64,000 nucleotides of DNA from Curtobacterium pusillum (GCF_007680845.1 NZ_VEIY01000002.1:488217-552216); one strand, 5' to 3'. Counted from the stretch's first letter, positions 1-7,986 are shown. Notes: generated from the sequence alone by a model not told the origin. Translations and numbers: made by a program.

Positions 1-1
1 C

Positions 2-55
2 TTCCGTCGGACCGACTTCGTCGAGGTCATCCGCGGCAACACCTGGCCGGAATGA
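2..55 (+). CDS. C-terminal end of an unidentified protein (partial)
   Basis: Only the last 17 codons are inside the window. They read FRRTDFVEVIRGNTWPE and end at a TGA at 53-55. The frame is open to the window edge, and a strong hairpin follows at 86-133, which fits the 3' end of a real gene. The peptide is too short to assign a family, so I name no function. Confidence rests on the downstream terminator, not on homology. Confidence 0.4.
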   Translation, partial: FRRTDFVEVIRGNTWPE

Positions 56-85
56 CCGGAGCGGCGGGTCGTGACCCGCGGCCGT

Positions 86-133
86 GACGGACGGGAGGCG
101 CGGTGCGGGTTGGCACCGCGCCTCCCGTCCGTC
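86..133. terminator. bidirectional hairpin terminator
   Basis: A perfect 21-bp stem (86-106 pairs with 113-133) closes a 6-nt loop. It lies between two convergent genes: the partial gene ending at 55 and the hydrolase whose stop is at 155. It can therefore serve both strands. The inner part of the left arm contains a 17-mer repeated at 47642-47658. Confidence 0.8.
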
Positions 134-154
134 TGCACCGACGCCGGCGCGCGA

Positions 155-1111
155 TCAGCGCGCGAGCAGACGCCGCACCCACTCGCCGCGCGTGCGGCGT
201 GCTGCCTTTGAGAGCTCGGCGTCGGGTGCCAGCAGTTCGAAGAGGTGGTACCCGCCAGGCCACACGTGCAGCTCGGCCTCGCCGCCAGCGGCCCAGATCC
301 GGCTCGCGAAGGCGACGTCCTCGTCCCGGAACACCTCGGCCGAGCCGACCTCGACGTACGTCGGCGGGAGTCCACTCAGGTCCTGCTCACGGCTCGCCGA
401 CTCGTACGACGTGATGTCCTCGGTGCCCCGGCGGTCGCCCAGGTAGAAGTTCCAGCCAGTCTCGTTGCTGGTGCGGTCCCAGATGCCGATGCCGTCGATC
501 TGCTGCGCCGAGGTGCTGTCGTTGTGCTCGTCGAGCATGCCGTACATGACGACCTGGCCGGCGAGGGCCGGCACTCCGCGGTCTCGGGCCATCAGGGTGA
601 TCCCGGCGGCGAGGCCCCCTCCGGCACTGCCACCGATCGTGATGAGCTTCGACGGGTCGAAGCCGAGCTCCTCGGCGTGCTCGGCCGTCCAGACGAGCGC
701 AGCGTACGAGTCTTCGAGCGCGGCCGGTGCCGGGTTCTCCGGCGCGAGGCGGTACTCGACGGTGACGACAACGGCGTCGAACTCGACGACGTAGTCGACG
801 ACCGGGGCGACCCCGACGAACCGGTCGCCGAAGATCATCCCGCCGACGTGCGTGAAGAAGAACGCGGCACCGGGCTCGGTGTGGTCCGTGCGCCGGAAGA
901 CCGAGACGACGAGGTCGCCGGCGGGCCCGGGGACGACGTGCTCCTCGTGGACGATCGGACGCCCCTCGAGGAGCTGCTCCAGGGATGGGGTGAAGCCCGG
1001 GCCGCGCAGGACCTCGAGGTGCTCGGGCAGGAGCGTCGGGGAGATCCCGGCCTGGGCGAGGACGGGCTCGAGTTCAGCGTCGAACGGCGGGGGCGTGGTG
1101 TTGCGGGTCAT
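155..1111 (-). CDS. alpha/beta hydrolase, hormone-sensitive-lipase-like esterase
   Basis: The 318-residue product belongs to the alpha/beta-hydrolase fold-3 (HSL, family IV esterase) group. It carries an oxyanion-hole motif near residue 88 (HVGG in place of HGGG), the family hallmark YRLAPENPAPAALED near 120-134, the nucleophile elbow GGSAGG with Ser162, a likely acid near Asp263, and His289 in GGYH. No signal peptide is seen, so it is probably cytoplasmic. The substrate is unknown; small acyl esters are typical of the family. It diverges from the hydrolase at 1269, and the gap between them holds two palindromic sites. The Val replacing the second Gly of the oxyanion motif is a mild deviation. 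Confidence 0.85.
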   Translation of the reverse strand: MTRNTTPPPFDAELEPVLAQAGISPTLLPEHLEVLRGPGFTPSLEQLLEGRPIVHEEHVVPGPAGDLVVSVFRRTDHTEPGAAFFFTHVGGMIFGDRFVGVAPVVDYVVEFDAVVVTVEYRLAPENPAPAALEDSYAALVWTAEHAEELGFDPSKLITIGGSAGGGLAAGITLMARDRGVPALAGQVVMYGMLDEHNDSTSAQQIDGIGIWDRTSNETGWNFYLGDRRGTEDITSYESASREQDLSGLPPTYVEVGSAEVFRDEDVAFASRIWAAGGEAELHVWPGGYHLFELLAPDAELSKAARRTRGEWVRRLLAR

Positions 1112-1173
1112 CGTTCCTCCAGTGCGAGTGCAGTGCCGATCGATCGACCGGCACGGGGGAACGTAACACTGAC

Positions 1174-1186
1174 TGACCGTCGGTCA
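1174..1186. promoter_or_regulatory. palindromic operator candidate
   Basis: TGACCG-T-CGGTCA is a perfect 6-1-6 palindrome in the divergent gap between the two hydrolase genes (1112-1268). Its form is typical of TetR-family operators. The cognate regulator is not identified. Confidence 0.4.
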
Positions 1187-1188
1187 CA

Positions 1189-1212
1189 ACTGACTTTTGC
1201 GAAACAAGTGAG
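1189..1212. promoter_or_regulatory. HxlR-type operator candidate
   Basis: The site reads ACTGACTT, an 8-nt spacer, then CAAGT, and is an imperfect dyad. It matches the stronger palindrome at 9092-9120 at about 19 of 24 positions. It sits 57 nt upstream of the 1269 hydrolase start. The likely binder is the HxlR regulator at 8624-9085, which would make this a remote member of the same regulon. That link is inference. Confidence 0.4.
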
Positions 1213-1268
1213 ATGATGGACGCACCCGGCGCGCACCCTGCGCACCGCCAACGAGAACGGATTCCGCG

Positions 1269-2111
1269 ATGACCAACCGCACCGAGACCGCGCCGACGCA
1301 CACCGTCGACACCCCCTCCGGACCTGTCGCCTACCGCCGGTTCGGCCCGACCGGGGGCACCCCGGTCGTGTTCTTCCAGCGCTTCCGCGGAACGATGGAC
1401 CACTGGGACCCGGCCTTCGTCGACGTCCTCGCCGCCGAGCACGACGTGATCCTCTTCGACAACATCGGCGTCGGCCGGAGCGGGGGCGTCTCGCCCGACA
1501 CCTTCGGCGGCATGGCCAGCACGGCGGTCGACTTCCTCCGCGCGCTCGGGATCGAGCAGATCGACGCGGTCGGCTGGTCCATCGGCGGCTTCGTCGCGCA
1601 GCTCGTGGCACTCGACGAGCCGGGCTTCGTCCGCCGCCTCCTCGTGCTCGGCTCCGGCCCCGGCGGCCAGAACGGCGCTCCCGGTCCCGAGCCGAAGTCC
1701 ATCGAGGTCATGGTCAAGCCGGAGAACGACGACGAGGACTTCCTCTACCTGTTCTTCGGTCAGCACGAGGACGGGCGACGCCGCGGCAGCGAGTCGCTCC
1801 GTCGACTCGAGTCCCGTCTGACGCCGGATGCCCCGCAGGTCGGCGCCGAGACCATCCAGGCGCAGCTGCACGCCATCGGCGCCTGGGGAGAGGACGAGGG
1901 ATCGGCGTGGGAGCGTCTCGAGGAGCTCGACATTCCCGTACTCGTCGCGAACGGAGCGCACGACGTGATGGTGCACGCCGAGCACTCGTTCAAGATGGCG
2001 CAGCGGCTGTCTGATGCCACGACGGTGATCTACAGCGATGCCGGCCACGGCTTCCTCTTTCAGCACCCGGAGGAGTTCGGCGCCACCGCACTGCGGTTCC
2101 TCGCCGCGTGA
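1269..2111 (+). CDS. alpha/beta hydrolase
   Basis: The 280-residue protein has a typical alpha/beta-hydrolase layout. The first strand and oxyanion loop read VVFFQRFRGTMDHWDP (33-48), a chloroperoxidase/hydrolase subgroup in which the usual HG is replaced. The nucleophile elbow GWSIGG places Ser104, and the catalytic His is H260 in DAGHGF. It has no signal peptide and is probably cytosolic. The substrate cannot be told from sequence. A weak purine-rich stretch (GAGAACGG) precedes the ATG. The gene is followed by a strong hairpin at 2120-2153 that separates it from the convergent MFS gene. Confidence 0.85.
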   Translation: MTNRTETAPTHTVDTPSGPVAYRRFGPTGGTPVVFFQRFRGTMDHWDPAFVDVLAAEHDVILFDNIGVGRSGGVSPDTFGGMASTAVDFLRALGIEQIDAVGWSIGGFVAQLVALDEPGFVRRLLVLGSGPGGQNGAPGPEPKSIEVMVKPENDDEDFLYLFFGQHEDGRRRGSESLRRLESRLTPDAPQVGAETIQAQLHAIGAWGEDEGSAWERLEELDIPVLVANGAHDVMVHAEHSFKMAQRLSDATTVIYSDAGHGFLFQHPEEFGATALRFLAA

Positions 2112-2119
2112 CGGACGGA

Positions 2120-2153
2120 GGGCGGGGCACGCACCGTGGTGCGCGCCCCGCCC
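2120..2153. terminator. bidirectional hairpin terminator
   Basis: A 15-bp stem with one A-C mismatch and a 4-nt loop lies between the convergent hydrolase (stop at 2111) and the MFS gene (stop at 2171). Confidence 0.75.
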
Positions 2154-2170
2154 TCGACCGACAGGAGCAG

Positions 2171-3379
2171 TCAGCGCGTCTCGACCGAGACGCGGTACCG
2201 ACGGGCCGTGGCAGCCATGAGCACGAGCCCGATCACGAGGGCGACGAGGGCCGACGCCGCACCGAGCTGCACACTGCTGCTGGTCCCGACCGCGTCCACC
2301 GCGAGGCCCGCGAGGAATGAACCAGCAGCCACACCGACCTGCACGACGGCAGTGAAGGAGGCGTTCACGGCCTCTGCCGAGAACCGCTTGCCGTCGAACG
2401 TGAAGAGCCAGTGCTGGAGCGCGACCGGTGCGTTGCCCCACGACAGGCCCCACAGCACGAGCGCGACGACGACCGCCACGACCGCAGAGGCACCGAGCGC
2501 GAGCAGCAGGAGCCCCACCCCTCCCGCGACGAGCGTGGCGACCACGGTTCCTCGGATGCTCCGTCCGAGGAGTGCACCTCCACCGAAGTTCCCGACGATG
2601 GTGAGGACCCCGTAGACGAACAGGAGCAGCGATGCCGCGGCGGCAGACAGACCGGCGACCGAGACGAGGTAGGGGACGACGAACGTGAACGCGCTGAACT
2701 GGCCGAACACGACGAACAGGACGATCGCGAGCAGCGCAACCGCTGGGGCAGACGTGAGGATCGTCCGGAAGTCCGACCCCGTCACACGGTCTGCCGCGGG
2801 GATGCGCGGTACGAGGACGAGTTGCATGACGACGGCGAACACGGCGACGGCCGCAGCACCGGCGAAGGTCCAGCGCCAGTCGACGTGGGCCACAGCGAGG
2901 GTCGCGGACGGCACCGTGATCACCGATCCCACGGCGATGGCGCCGAACACCATCGAGCTGGCGGTGTGCACGATCCGCTCAGGGACGAGCCGTGCCGCTG
3001 CGGACACGGCGGTCGCCCAGACGCCACCGACGCTGACGCCGAGCAGCAGACGTCCCAGCAGCATCACGCCGAAGGTCGGCGCGACTGCGCTGAGGAGGCA
3101 GGACACTGCGATGAGCGCAGTGAGCACCTGGACTGCGACACGACGGTCGAGACGCCGCATGAGGACGGTGGCGACCGGCGCGGCCACCGCGCCGACGACC
3201 GCCGGCAGCGTGACCAGCAAGCCGGCCTCCCCTTCGGACACGCGGAGCCCGCGGGCGATAGCGGAGAGGGCGCCGACCGGGACGAACTCGGCGACGACGA
3301 CCGAGAAGGACCCGAGGGCGATGGCGAAGACGGCCGCCAGGGGCCGGCGGCCCCGCGGGGCGAGGTGATTCTGAGACAT
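2171..3379 (-). CDS. MFS transporter, drug:H+ antiporter-like (DHA1)
   Basis: The 402-residue protein has about 12 hydrophobic segments and begins with a short basic N-terminus (PRGRR) before TM1. The first segments (residues ~14-75) resemble AraJ/DHA1-type sugar-efflux or drug-efflux proteins, including a VTLPAVVGAVAAP stretch in TM2. AGGAG lies 5-6 nt before the ATG. An upstream site (3392-3410) is shared with the TetR gene at 3512-4063, which suggests this TetR represses an exporter. The substrate is not predictable. Confidence 0.85.
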   Translation of the reverse strand: MSQNHLAPRGRRPLAAVFAIALGSFSVVVAEFVPVGALSAIARGLRVSEGEAGLLVTLPAVVGAVAAPVATVLMRRLDRRVAVQVLTALIAVSCLLSAVAPTFGVMLLGRLLLGVSVGGVWATAVSAAARLVPERIVHTASSMVFGAIAVGSVITVPSATLAVAHVDWRWTFAGAAAVAVFAVVMQLVLVPRIPAADRVTGSDFRTILTSAPAVALLAIVLFVVFGQFSAFTFVVPYLVSVAGLSAAAASLLLFVYGVLTIVGNFGGGALLGRSIRGTVVATLVAGGVGLLLLALGASAVVAVVVALVLWGLSWGNAPVALQHWLFTFDGKRFSAEAVNASFTAVVQVGVAAGSFLAGLAVDAVGTSSSVQLGAASALVALVIGLVLMAATARRYRVSVETR

Positions 3380-3391
3380 GCTTCTCCTGTT

Positions 3392-3410
3392 GAGACTGAT
3401 CGGTGCGGAA
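3392..3410. promoter_or_regulatory. operator copy 1, shared with the TetR gene
   Basis: GAGACTGATCGGTGCGGAA lies 13 nt upstream of the MFS start codon. It is identical at 18 of 19 positions to 4085-4103 upstream of the adjacent TetR gene. The core of the second copy is the palindrome ACCGATCGGT. Confidence 0.6.
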
Positions 3411-3511
3411 TGAAGGGTCGGATTGAGACGGGGTCGGGAACGACCCCGTGGGCCCAGTCGGATGCGTGGATGATGGCGGAAGCGGAGTCGACGGACGAAC
3501 CCGCAGCCCGC

Positions 3512-4063
3512 TCAGGACACCAGTGCGGCGATCTGCCGGATGATCGCTTGCTGTCCGTTCTCGGAGAGACCCGCGGCGGATCGCGCGCGCAGCCCGATCC
3601 ATGCGGTGTGCACGAGCGGCGCGAGTGCTGCCGCCTGCCCGCCGCCCGCCTGACGCAGCACCGCCGCGATGCGGTCGGTGCTGCGCTCGAAGTGCCCGTC
3701 GACGATCGCGCGGACATCCGGGTCGCCACCGAGGTCCGTCCCCGCGTTGACGGCGAAACACCCCTGCGGGGTCGCGTCCCCCAGTCGAAGGCCGGAGCGC
3801 AACAACGCTTCGATCCGGTCTGCCACTGGCCCGTCTGCGTCGAGCACGGTCTGGTGCACGAGTTCCGCACGCCGGACGTACTCGTCGAGCGCGCGGAGGT
3901 ACAGCGCGCGCTTGTTGCCGAACGTGTCGTACATGCTCCGCTTCCCGACGCGCATCACGGCCATGAGCTCTTGGGTCGAGGTGCCCTCGTACCCGGCAGC
4001 CCAGAACCGCCCCATCGCGCGATCGAGGGCGATCTCCGGGTCGAACTCCTTGCTCCGTGCCAC
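3512..4063 (-). CDS. TetR/AcrR family repressor
   Basis: The 183-residue protein starts at a GTG (VARSKEFDPE). The TetR helix-turn-helix follows at residues ~13-48 (FWAAGYEGTSTQELMAVMRVG then SMYDTFGNKRAL), with a variable ligand-binding C-terminus. A longer frame extends upstream but lacks family features and would overlap the operator, so I prefer this start. It is encoded behind the MFS gene on the same strand, and both are preceded by the same 19-nt element. Autorepression and control of the exporter are therefore the simplest model. Confidence 0.85.
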   Translation of the reverse strand: MARSKEFDPEIALDRAMGRFWAAGYEGTSTQELMAVMRVGKRSMYDTFGNKRALYLRALDEYVRRAELVHQTVLDADGPVADRIEALLRSGLRLGDATPQGCFAVNAGTDLGGDPDVRAIVDGHFERSTDRIAAVLRQAGGGQAAALAPLVHTAWIGLRARSAAGLSENGQQAIIRQIAALVS

Positions 4064-4084
4064 GGACCGAGCGTAGCGCAGATC

Positions 4085-4103
4085 GAGACCGATCGGTGCG
4101 GAA
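4085..4103. promoter_or_regulatory. operator copy 2 (autoregulatory)
   Basis: GAGACCGATCGGTGCGGAA contains the perfect palindrome ACCGATCGGT. It lies 22 nt upstream of the GTG start of the minus-strand TetR gene and also in front of the divergent TetR at 4138. Its near-copy is at 3392-3410. Confidence 0.6.
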
Positions 4104-4137
4104 AGCAAGTGCATAAGATGACGGACCAGGAGGACGC

Positions 4138-4758
4138 ATGACAACGGCAACCCGATCGACGCGACCACCACGCCGGGTCAAGCCCGCCGAGGAGCGCCGT
4201 CGCGACCTGCTCGACGCAGCAGTCCTCGTGTTCACGGAGCGCGGCGTCGCCGACACCACCGTCGAGGAACTCGCTCGGACCGCGGGCATGTCGAAGGGGT
4301 CGTTCTACCTGCACTTCGCCACGAAGGAAGACCTGGCTGCGGCCGCGTGGGCGCGTCACATGGAGTCGTTCCTCGACGTGGGAGCGCAGATCCTGTCGGA
4401 CGAGACCAGGACCGTCGCGGGACGGCTCGTGACCGTGCTCGAGGAGTTGACCCGGTTCGCGCTCGATCACGGCGACGTCCACCGGGCCCTCTACGGGACG
4501 TCCGGTGCCGACGCGGTGAAGAACGACGTGAACGAACGGCTCATCGCGATGATCGCCGCCGCCGCCACAGCAGGCGTGCGCGCGGGAGTGATCGCCGCGG
4601 ACGGTCCGGAACTCCTGGCCCGAGCGCTCTACCACGGGTACTGCGGAGCAGCGACGGACGCCGTCGCCGGAGCAGCCGACATCGACGCCGACGAACTCGT
4701 GCGCAGCGCCGGCATGATGACGAGGGCGGTCTTCCCCGGAGTCGACGAAGTCCGCTGA
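4138..4758 (+). CDS. TetR/AcrR family regulator
   Basis: The 206-residue protein has an N-terminal TetR DNA-binding domain (residues ~18-64) with the typical recognition helix region GMSKGSFYLHFATKEDL. The C-terminal domain is alanine-rich and unassigned. An AGGAGG ribosome-binding site stands 4-5 nt before the ATG. It is divergent from the other TetR gene across a 74-nt gap. Its own target is not evident: no further palindrome besides the 4085-4103 site is seen in the gap. A hairpin follows at 4765-4795. Confidence 0.85.
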   Translation: MTTATRSTRPPRRVKPAEERRRDLLDAAVLVFTERGVADTTVEELARTAGMSKGSFYLHFATKEDLAAAAWARHMESFLDVGAQILSDETRTVAGRLVTVLEELTRFALDHGDVHRALYGTSGADAVKNDVNERLIAMIAAAATAGVRAGVIAADGPELLARALYHGYCGAATDAVAGAADIDADELVRSAGMMTRAVFPGVDEVR

Positions 4759-4764
4759 CGGCGT

Positions 4765-4795
4765 CGACCCGACCCGGCCCGTTCGGGTCGGGTCG
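4765..4795. terminator. hairpin terminator between convergent genes
   Basis: An 11-bp perfect stem (4765-4775 with 4785-4795) with a 9-nt loop lies between the TetR stop (4758) and the convergent hydrolase stop (4808). Confidence 0.75.
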
Positions 4796-4807
4796 GGCGA
4801 CACCGGG

Positions 4808-5686
4808 TCAGCGGCGGTCGGCGATCAGACCGGCGACGACCTCGGGCTGGTCCCACTGCGGCCAGTGCGATGCGCCGGGTACTTCGTGCACCACGGCACC
4901 GGTGTACCGGTCCGCCATCTGCCGCGCCAACGCTGGACTGAGGTACCGGTCCTCAGCACCGAAGGCCAACGTCACCGGCTTGCTCAGCTCGCGGAGTTCG
5001 CCAGCGGCCGCACGACGGGTCTGCTCACCGAGGTCCCGCGGCAGCGCACGGGTCCACGCCCGGACGGCGCGCAGCGCGTCCGGCTGCGAGGCATCCCCGA
5101 AGAACTGGGGGATGACGGCCCGCGAACGGACACTGTCCGGCGCGTCCGGGTCGTACCCGAAGCGCCTCGCGGTGTGCCCCAACAACCAGGCTCGCTGCGC
5201 CGGATCGGCGATGACGGCATCGGAGAGCGGTGCCAGACGAGGATCGCCGAACATCTGGATCATCTCCGGCAGACGGAGCGCCGACTCGCGGCCGTAGTAG
5301 CTGTTCAGGAGGAAGAGGCTCGACACCCGTTCGGACGCCAGTGCCGTCTCGACGGCCACCGGCCCGCCGCTGTCGTGGCCGACGATGACGGCGTCGCTGA
5401 CGTCGAGCGCCTCCAGAACGGCCACGGCCTCGTCAACACGCTGCCCTGGGCGGACGAGCGAGCTCTGCGTGCGCTCGGATGCGCCGTAGCCGACGAAGTC
5501 GATGGTCACCACCCGGTGCCGGTACAGGAGCGGGACGATGCGGTCGTGGATCCGGCTGTCGTCCGGGAAGCCGTGGAGCAGCACGATGGGGGCACCGTGC
5601 CCGTCGTGGTCGTGGGCGGCGACGCGGCCGTACCGGGTCGAGATTCGACGGAGCACGTTCCGTCTGGTCGCGCGTGTGGCCGTCAC
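4808..5686 (-). CDS. alpha/beta hydrolase, epoxide hydrolase/haloalkane dehalogenase type
   Basis: The 292-residue product begins at GTG 5686, 1 nt after the tautomerase stop; a possible longer start would overlap that gene. The HGFP motif (residues 38-41) and the nucleophile elbow GHDSGG (Asp105 in the nucleophile position) are characteristic of the group using Asp rather than Ser, namely epoxide hydrolases and haloalkane dehalogenases. The usual Trp after Asp is Ser here. The last catalytic His is in GASHWPQW near the C-terminus. It is the last gene of the minus-strand run that starts at 7879. The substrate is unknown. Confidence 0.85.
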   Translation of the reverse strand: MTATRATRRNVLRRISTRYGRVAAHDHDGHGAPIVLLHGFPDDSRIHDRIVPLLYRHRVVTIDFVGYGASERTQSSLVRPGQRVDEAVAVLEALDVSDAVIVGHDSGGPVAVETALASERVSSLFLLNSYYGRESALRLPEMIQMFGDPRLAPLSDAVIADPAQRAWLLGHTARRFGYDPDAPDSVRSRAVIPQFFGDASQPDALRAVRAWTRALPRDLGEQTRRAAAGELRELSKPVTLAFGAEDRYLSPALARQMADRYTGAVVHEVPGASHWPQWDQPEVVAGLIADRR

Positions 5687-5687
5687 G

Positions 5688-6134
5688 TCAGACCTGCCCG
5701 ACGGGGTTGGGGAGGGCGCTCTCGTACGCCCGCAACCAATCGGTGTGACCACCGATGCCCCAGTCCTCCGCCTCGAGCTCGACGATCGTCACCCAGACGC
5801 GGCGGAGCTCCTCGGGCAGGGGCACGCGCTCCTCGGCCTCGATGAGGATCTGCGCGAAGTCGCGCATGATGCCGGACTTGTCCAGACGCGTCAGCCGGCC
5901 GGCGGGGATGCGCACCTCCACGAAGTACGAGGGGCGCGCGTGCTCCGGCGAGCCACCGATGTAGTCGGCACCGGACTCCACCTCGTACACCCACCCCTTC
6001 ATCACCCTGCGCGCGACCGGAGTGTCCGGGACGTGTTCCCAGTGCATGAGCGCGTCGGTGAGACGCGCCATCACCGCAGCCTGCTGCTGCTGGTCGAGTG
6101 CGCCCTTGCGCATCGTGAGGTTGATCCAGGGCAT
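5688..6134 (-). CDS. tautomerase superfamily protein
   Basis: The 148-residue product starts MPWINLTM, so after Met removal Pro is at the N-terminus. Pro1 is the catalytic general base of the 4-oxalocrotonate tautomerase superfamily. The length equals two fused ~70-residue beta-alpha-beta units, as in the cis-CaaD or Tautomerase_3 groups. An AAGGAGAG ribosome-binding site precedes the ATG. It is tightly coupled to the downstream Asp-nucleophile hydrolase, a pairing that suggests catabolism of a haloacid, epoxide or enol substrate. That pathway is inference. A strong hairpin ends 16 nt before the start codon. Confidence 0.75.
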   Translation of the reverse strand: MPWINLTMRKGALDQQQQAAVMARLTDALMHWEHVPDTPVARRVMKGWVYEVESGADYIGGSPEHARPSYFVEVRIPAGRLTRLDKSGIMRDFAQILIEAEERVPLPEELRRVWVTIVELEAEDWGIGGHTDWLRAYESALPNPVGQV

Positions 6135-6150
6135 GTCTCTCCTTGTCGGT

Positions 6151-6193
6151 CGTGGTCCGGCGCGCCGCATGGGGGAAGACGCGCCGGACCACG
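6151..6193 (-). terminator. intra-operon hairpin (attenuator or partial terminator)
   Basis: A 14-bp perfect stem (6151-6164 with 6180-6193) closes a 15-nt loop. It lies between the hydrolase stop at 6210 and the tautomerase start at 6134. Only 16 nt, holding the ribosome-binding site, separate it from that start, so there is little room for a separate promoter. Confidence 0.65.
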
Positions 6194-6209
6194 GTGTTGC
6201 CGAGCACCG

Positions 6210-7007
6210 TCAGCGGGCGACGCTCGGCTCGTTCTGACGGACCCACTCGAGCGCCGTCTTCGCCACCGTCTCCCAGCCGCTGTCGAAGACCAGGGAGTGG
6301 CCTCGCCCGTCCATGCGTCGGTACGAGGTGTGCAGGCCCGGTTCGTACAGCAGGGCCGCCTGGCGGGCCACGATCTCCGGGATGGTGTGGTCGCGGCTGC
6401 CGCCCATCACGAGCAGGGGGCCGCGTCGCAGGTCGTCGAGGTCGACCTCGGTCGGTGAGGACGCGTCCTTCTTCGCCGCGGTGAGCTCGAACACGGGTCG
6501 ACCGGGACCGGGGATCGTGTACTGCCGGTGCAGACGGTCGGACTCGGTCCGGCTGATCGCGTTCCCGAACCCGTACCGGAACTGTCGCGGCGTCAGCGAC
6601 ACCGATCGGTCGGCGTTCGCCTTCTTGCTGACGACGGGGAGTGCCGAACGGATCTGCGCGAACGGGAGGGCGCGGACGCCCTTGATGGGGGCCGGATCGA
6701 TGGCCACCGCTGCCCGCGCCACCCCGGCCGCGAGGAGCTTCTGCGCGACGAGACCGCCGAAGGAGTGGCCGATCACGATCGGCGTCTCCGGCAGGCGTGC
6801 TGCGATGCCCGCGTAGTGGTCGGTGATCGCACGCACGCCGATGCCGGCGAGACGCTCCGGGTGTGCGCGGGTCTCCTCGACCGTGGCACCGTCGCCGGGC
6901 CACCCGGGCGCCTGCGCGTCGTAGCCGGCCTCCTCGAAGAGGTCCTGCCACGGACGCCAAGCCGACGAGTGGATCCACAGACCGTGGATGAAGAGCACCG
7001 GGGTCAT
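6210..7007 (-). CDS. alpha/beta hydrolase
   Basis: The 265-residue protein starts at ATG 7007 (MTPVLFIHGLW). The oxyanion HG is at residues 8-9, and the nucleophile elbow GHSFGG places Ser82. A late His in GRGHS is the probable catalytic base. The frame remains open upstream into the neighbouring gene, but the HG motif sits too close to this Met for a longer start. It lies 8 nt after the stop of the exported hydrolase at 7016, so the two are co-transcribed. A cytosolic esterase or lactonase role is possible. Confidence 0.85.
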   Translation of the reverse strand: MTPVLFIHGLWIHSSAWRPWQDLFEEAGYDAQAPGWPGDGATVEETRAHPERLAGIGVRAITDHYAGIAARLPETPIVIGHSFGGLVAQKLLAAGVARAAVAIDPAPIKGVRALPFAQIRSALPVVSKKANADRSVSLTPRQFRYGFGNAISRTESDRLHRQYTIPGPGRPVFELTAAKKDASSPTEVDLDDLRRGPLLVMGGSRDHTIPEIVARQAALLYEPGLHTSYRRMDGRGHSLVFDSGWETVAKTALEWVRQNEPSVAR

Positions 7008-7015
7008 GGCCGCGC

Positions 7016-7879
7016 CTACTTCGTCTTGGCCGCGGTCTCGATCACGCGAGTGATCGCCGACGGCTGCTCGAGCATGGACAGGTGGTCGGCCTTGACCGTC
7101 GTCACGTCGCCGTGCGCCCGCTTCGCCATGGCCTCCTGACCGGCGGCCGGGATGACCTTGTCCGAGGAGCCGATCACGAACCAGCTCGGGATCGTCTTCC
7201 ACGCCGGGTCACCCGAAGGCTCCTGGAGCGCGCCACCCGCCACCGGCGACTGTGATGCAGCGAGTACGGCGGCCTTGCTGCCGCTCAGGTGTGCCGCGAA
7301 CGCCGACTTGAACAGGCTCTTCTTGATGTAGAGGTCCGGGTCGCCCGCCGGCAGGTTCGGGTCCTGCACGGCGTCGAAGACGGTCTTCGGGTCTGCCGCC
7401 AACGCCGAGCCGGGGACCGAGCCGGAGAGCTGCACGACGGTCTCGCCCTTGTCGGGCGCGAATGCGTCGACGTAGACCAGGTCGGTCACGCGGGAGATGC
7501 CCTTCGCGGCGTTGGTGATCACCGCGCCGCCGTAGGAGTGCCCGACGAGGACGACCGGCCCGGTCGTTGCCTGCTCGACGAACGCCTTGAGGGACGCGGC
7601 GTCGGTCGAGAGGCCGCGCAACGGGTTCGGTGCACTGACGACGGTGTACCCGTCTGACTGCAGACGCTTGGTGACGGGCGCGAAGCTGGAAGCGTCGGCC
7701 CACGCGCCGTGAACGAGCACGATGGTCGGCTTCGCGCTCTTGGTCGTGGAGGTCGCGGACGCGGTCGACGACGTGGACGGGGTGCCGGCGGCGTGCGCTG
7801 CGGTCGGCACTGCGATGAGCGCAACCGCGGCGCCACCGATGGCGAGGCGGGTGGTGAGGCGACGGGATGAGGTGGTCAT
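7016..7879 (-). CDS. exported alpha/beta hydrolase
   Basis: The 287-residue protein has a clear signal peptide: SRR and a second Arg, a hydrophobic core (GGAAVALIAV) and a likely AHA cleavage site at residue 30. The twin Arg makes Tat export possible, though Sec cannot be excluded. A Ser/Thr-rich linker (33-48) precedes the hydrolase domain, with VLVHGAWADASSF at 54-66 and GHSYGG (Ser115). This subgroup includes salicylate-ester and AB_hydrolase_6 proteins. It is the first gene of the minus-strand run and faces the TetR gene at 8005, with operator 7901-7918 just upstream of its start. Confidence 0.85.
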   Translation of the reverse strand: MTTSSRRLTTRLAIGGAAVALIAVPTAAHAAGTPSTSSTASATSTTKSAKPTIVLVHGAWADASSFAPVTKRLQSDGYTVVSAPNPLRGLSTDAASLKAFVEQATTGPVVLVGHSYGGAVITNAAKGISRVTDLVYVDAFAPDKGETVVQLSGSVPGSALAADPKTVFDAVQDPNLPAGDPDLYIKKSLFKSAFAAHLSGSKAAVLAASQSPVAGGALQEPSGDPAWKTIPSWFVIGSSDKVIPAAGQEAMAKRAHGDVTTVKADHLSMLEQPSAITRVIETAAKTK

Positions 7880-7900
7880 GAGGACTCCGATCGACGGGAG

Positions 7901-7918
7901 AAAGAACGATCGTTCTTT
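7901..7918. promoter_or_regulatory. TetR operator O1 (hydrolase side)
   Basis: AAAGAACGATCGTTCTTT is a perfect 18-bp palindrome, 21 nt upstream of the exported-hydrolase start. Together with 7969-7986 it brackets the divergent gap, so the adjacent TetR (8005-8583) is the obvious ligand-responsive repressor. Confidence 0.8.
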
Positions 7919-7968
7919 CTGTTGACGAGCATGGCACGGCGTCTCGCTTGCGTCAAGCAATCTAGCTA

Positions 7969-7986
7969 AAAGAACGAACGTTCTTT
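7969..7986. promoter_or_regulatory. TetR operator O2 (tetR side)
   Basis: AAAGAACG-AA-CGTTCTTT has 8-bp arms identical to O1 and differs only in the central two bases. It ends 18 nt before the tetR ATG and would cover that gene's promoter (-10-like TACTAT at 7993-7998). Confidence 0.8.
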
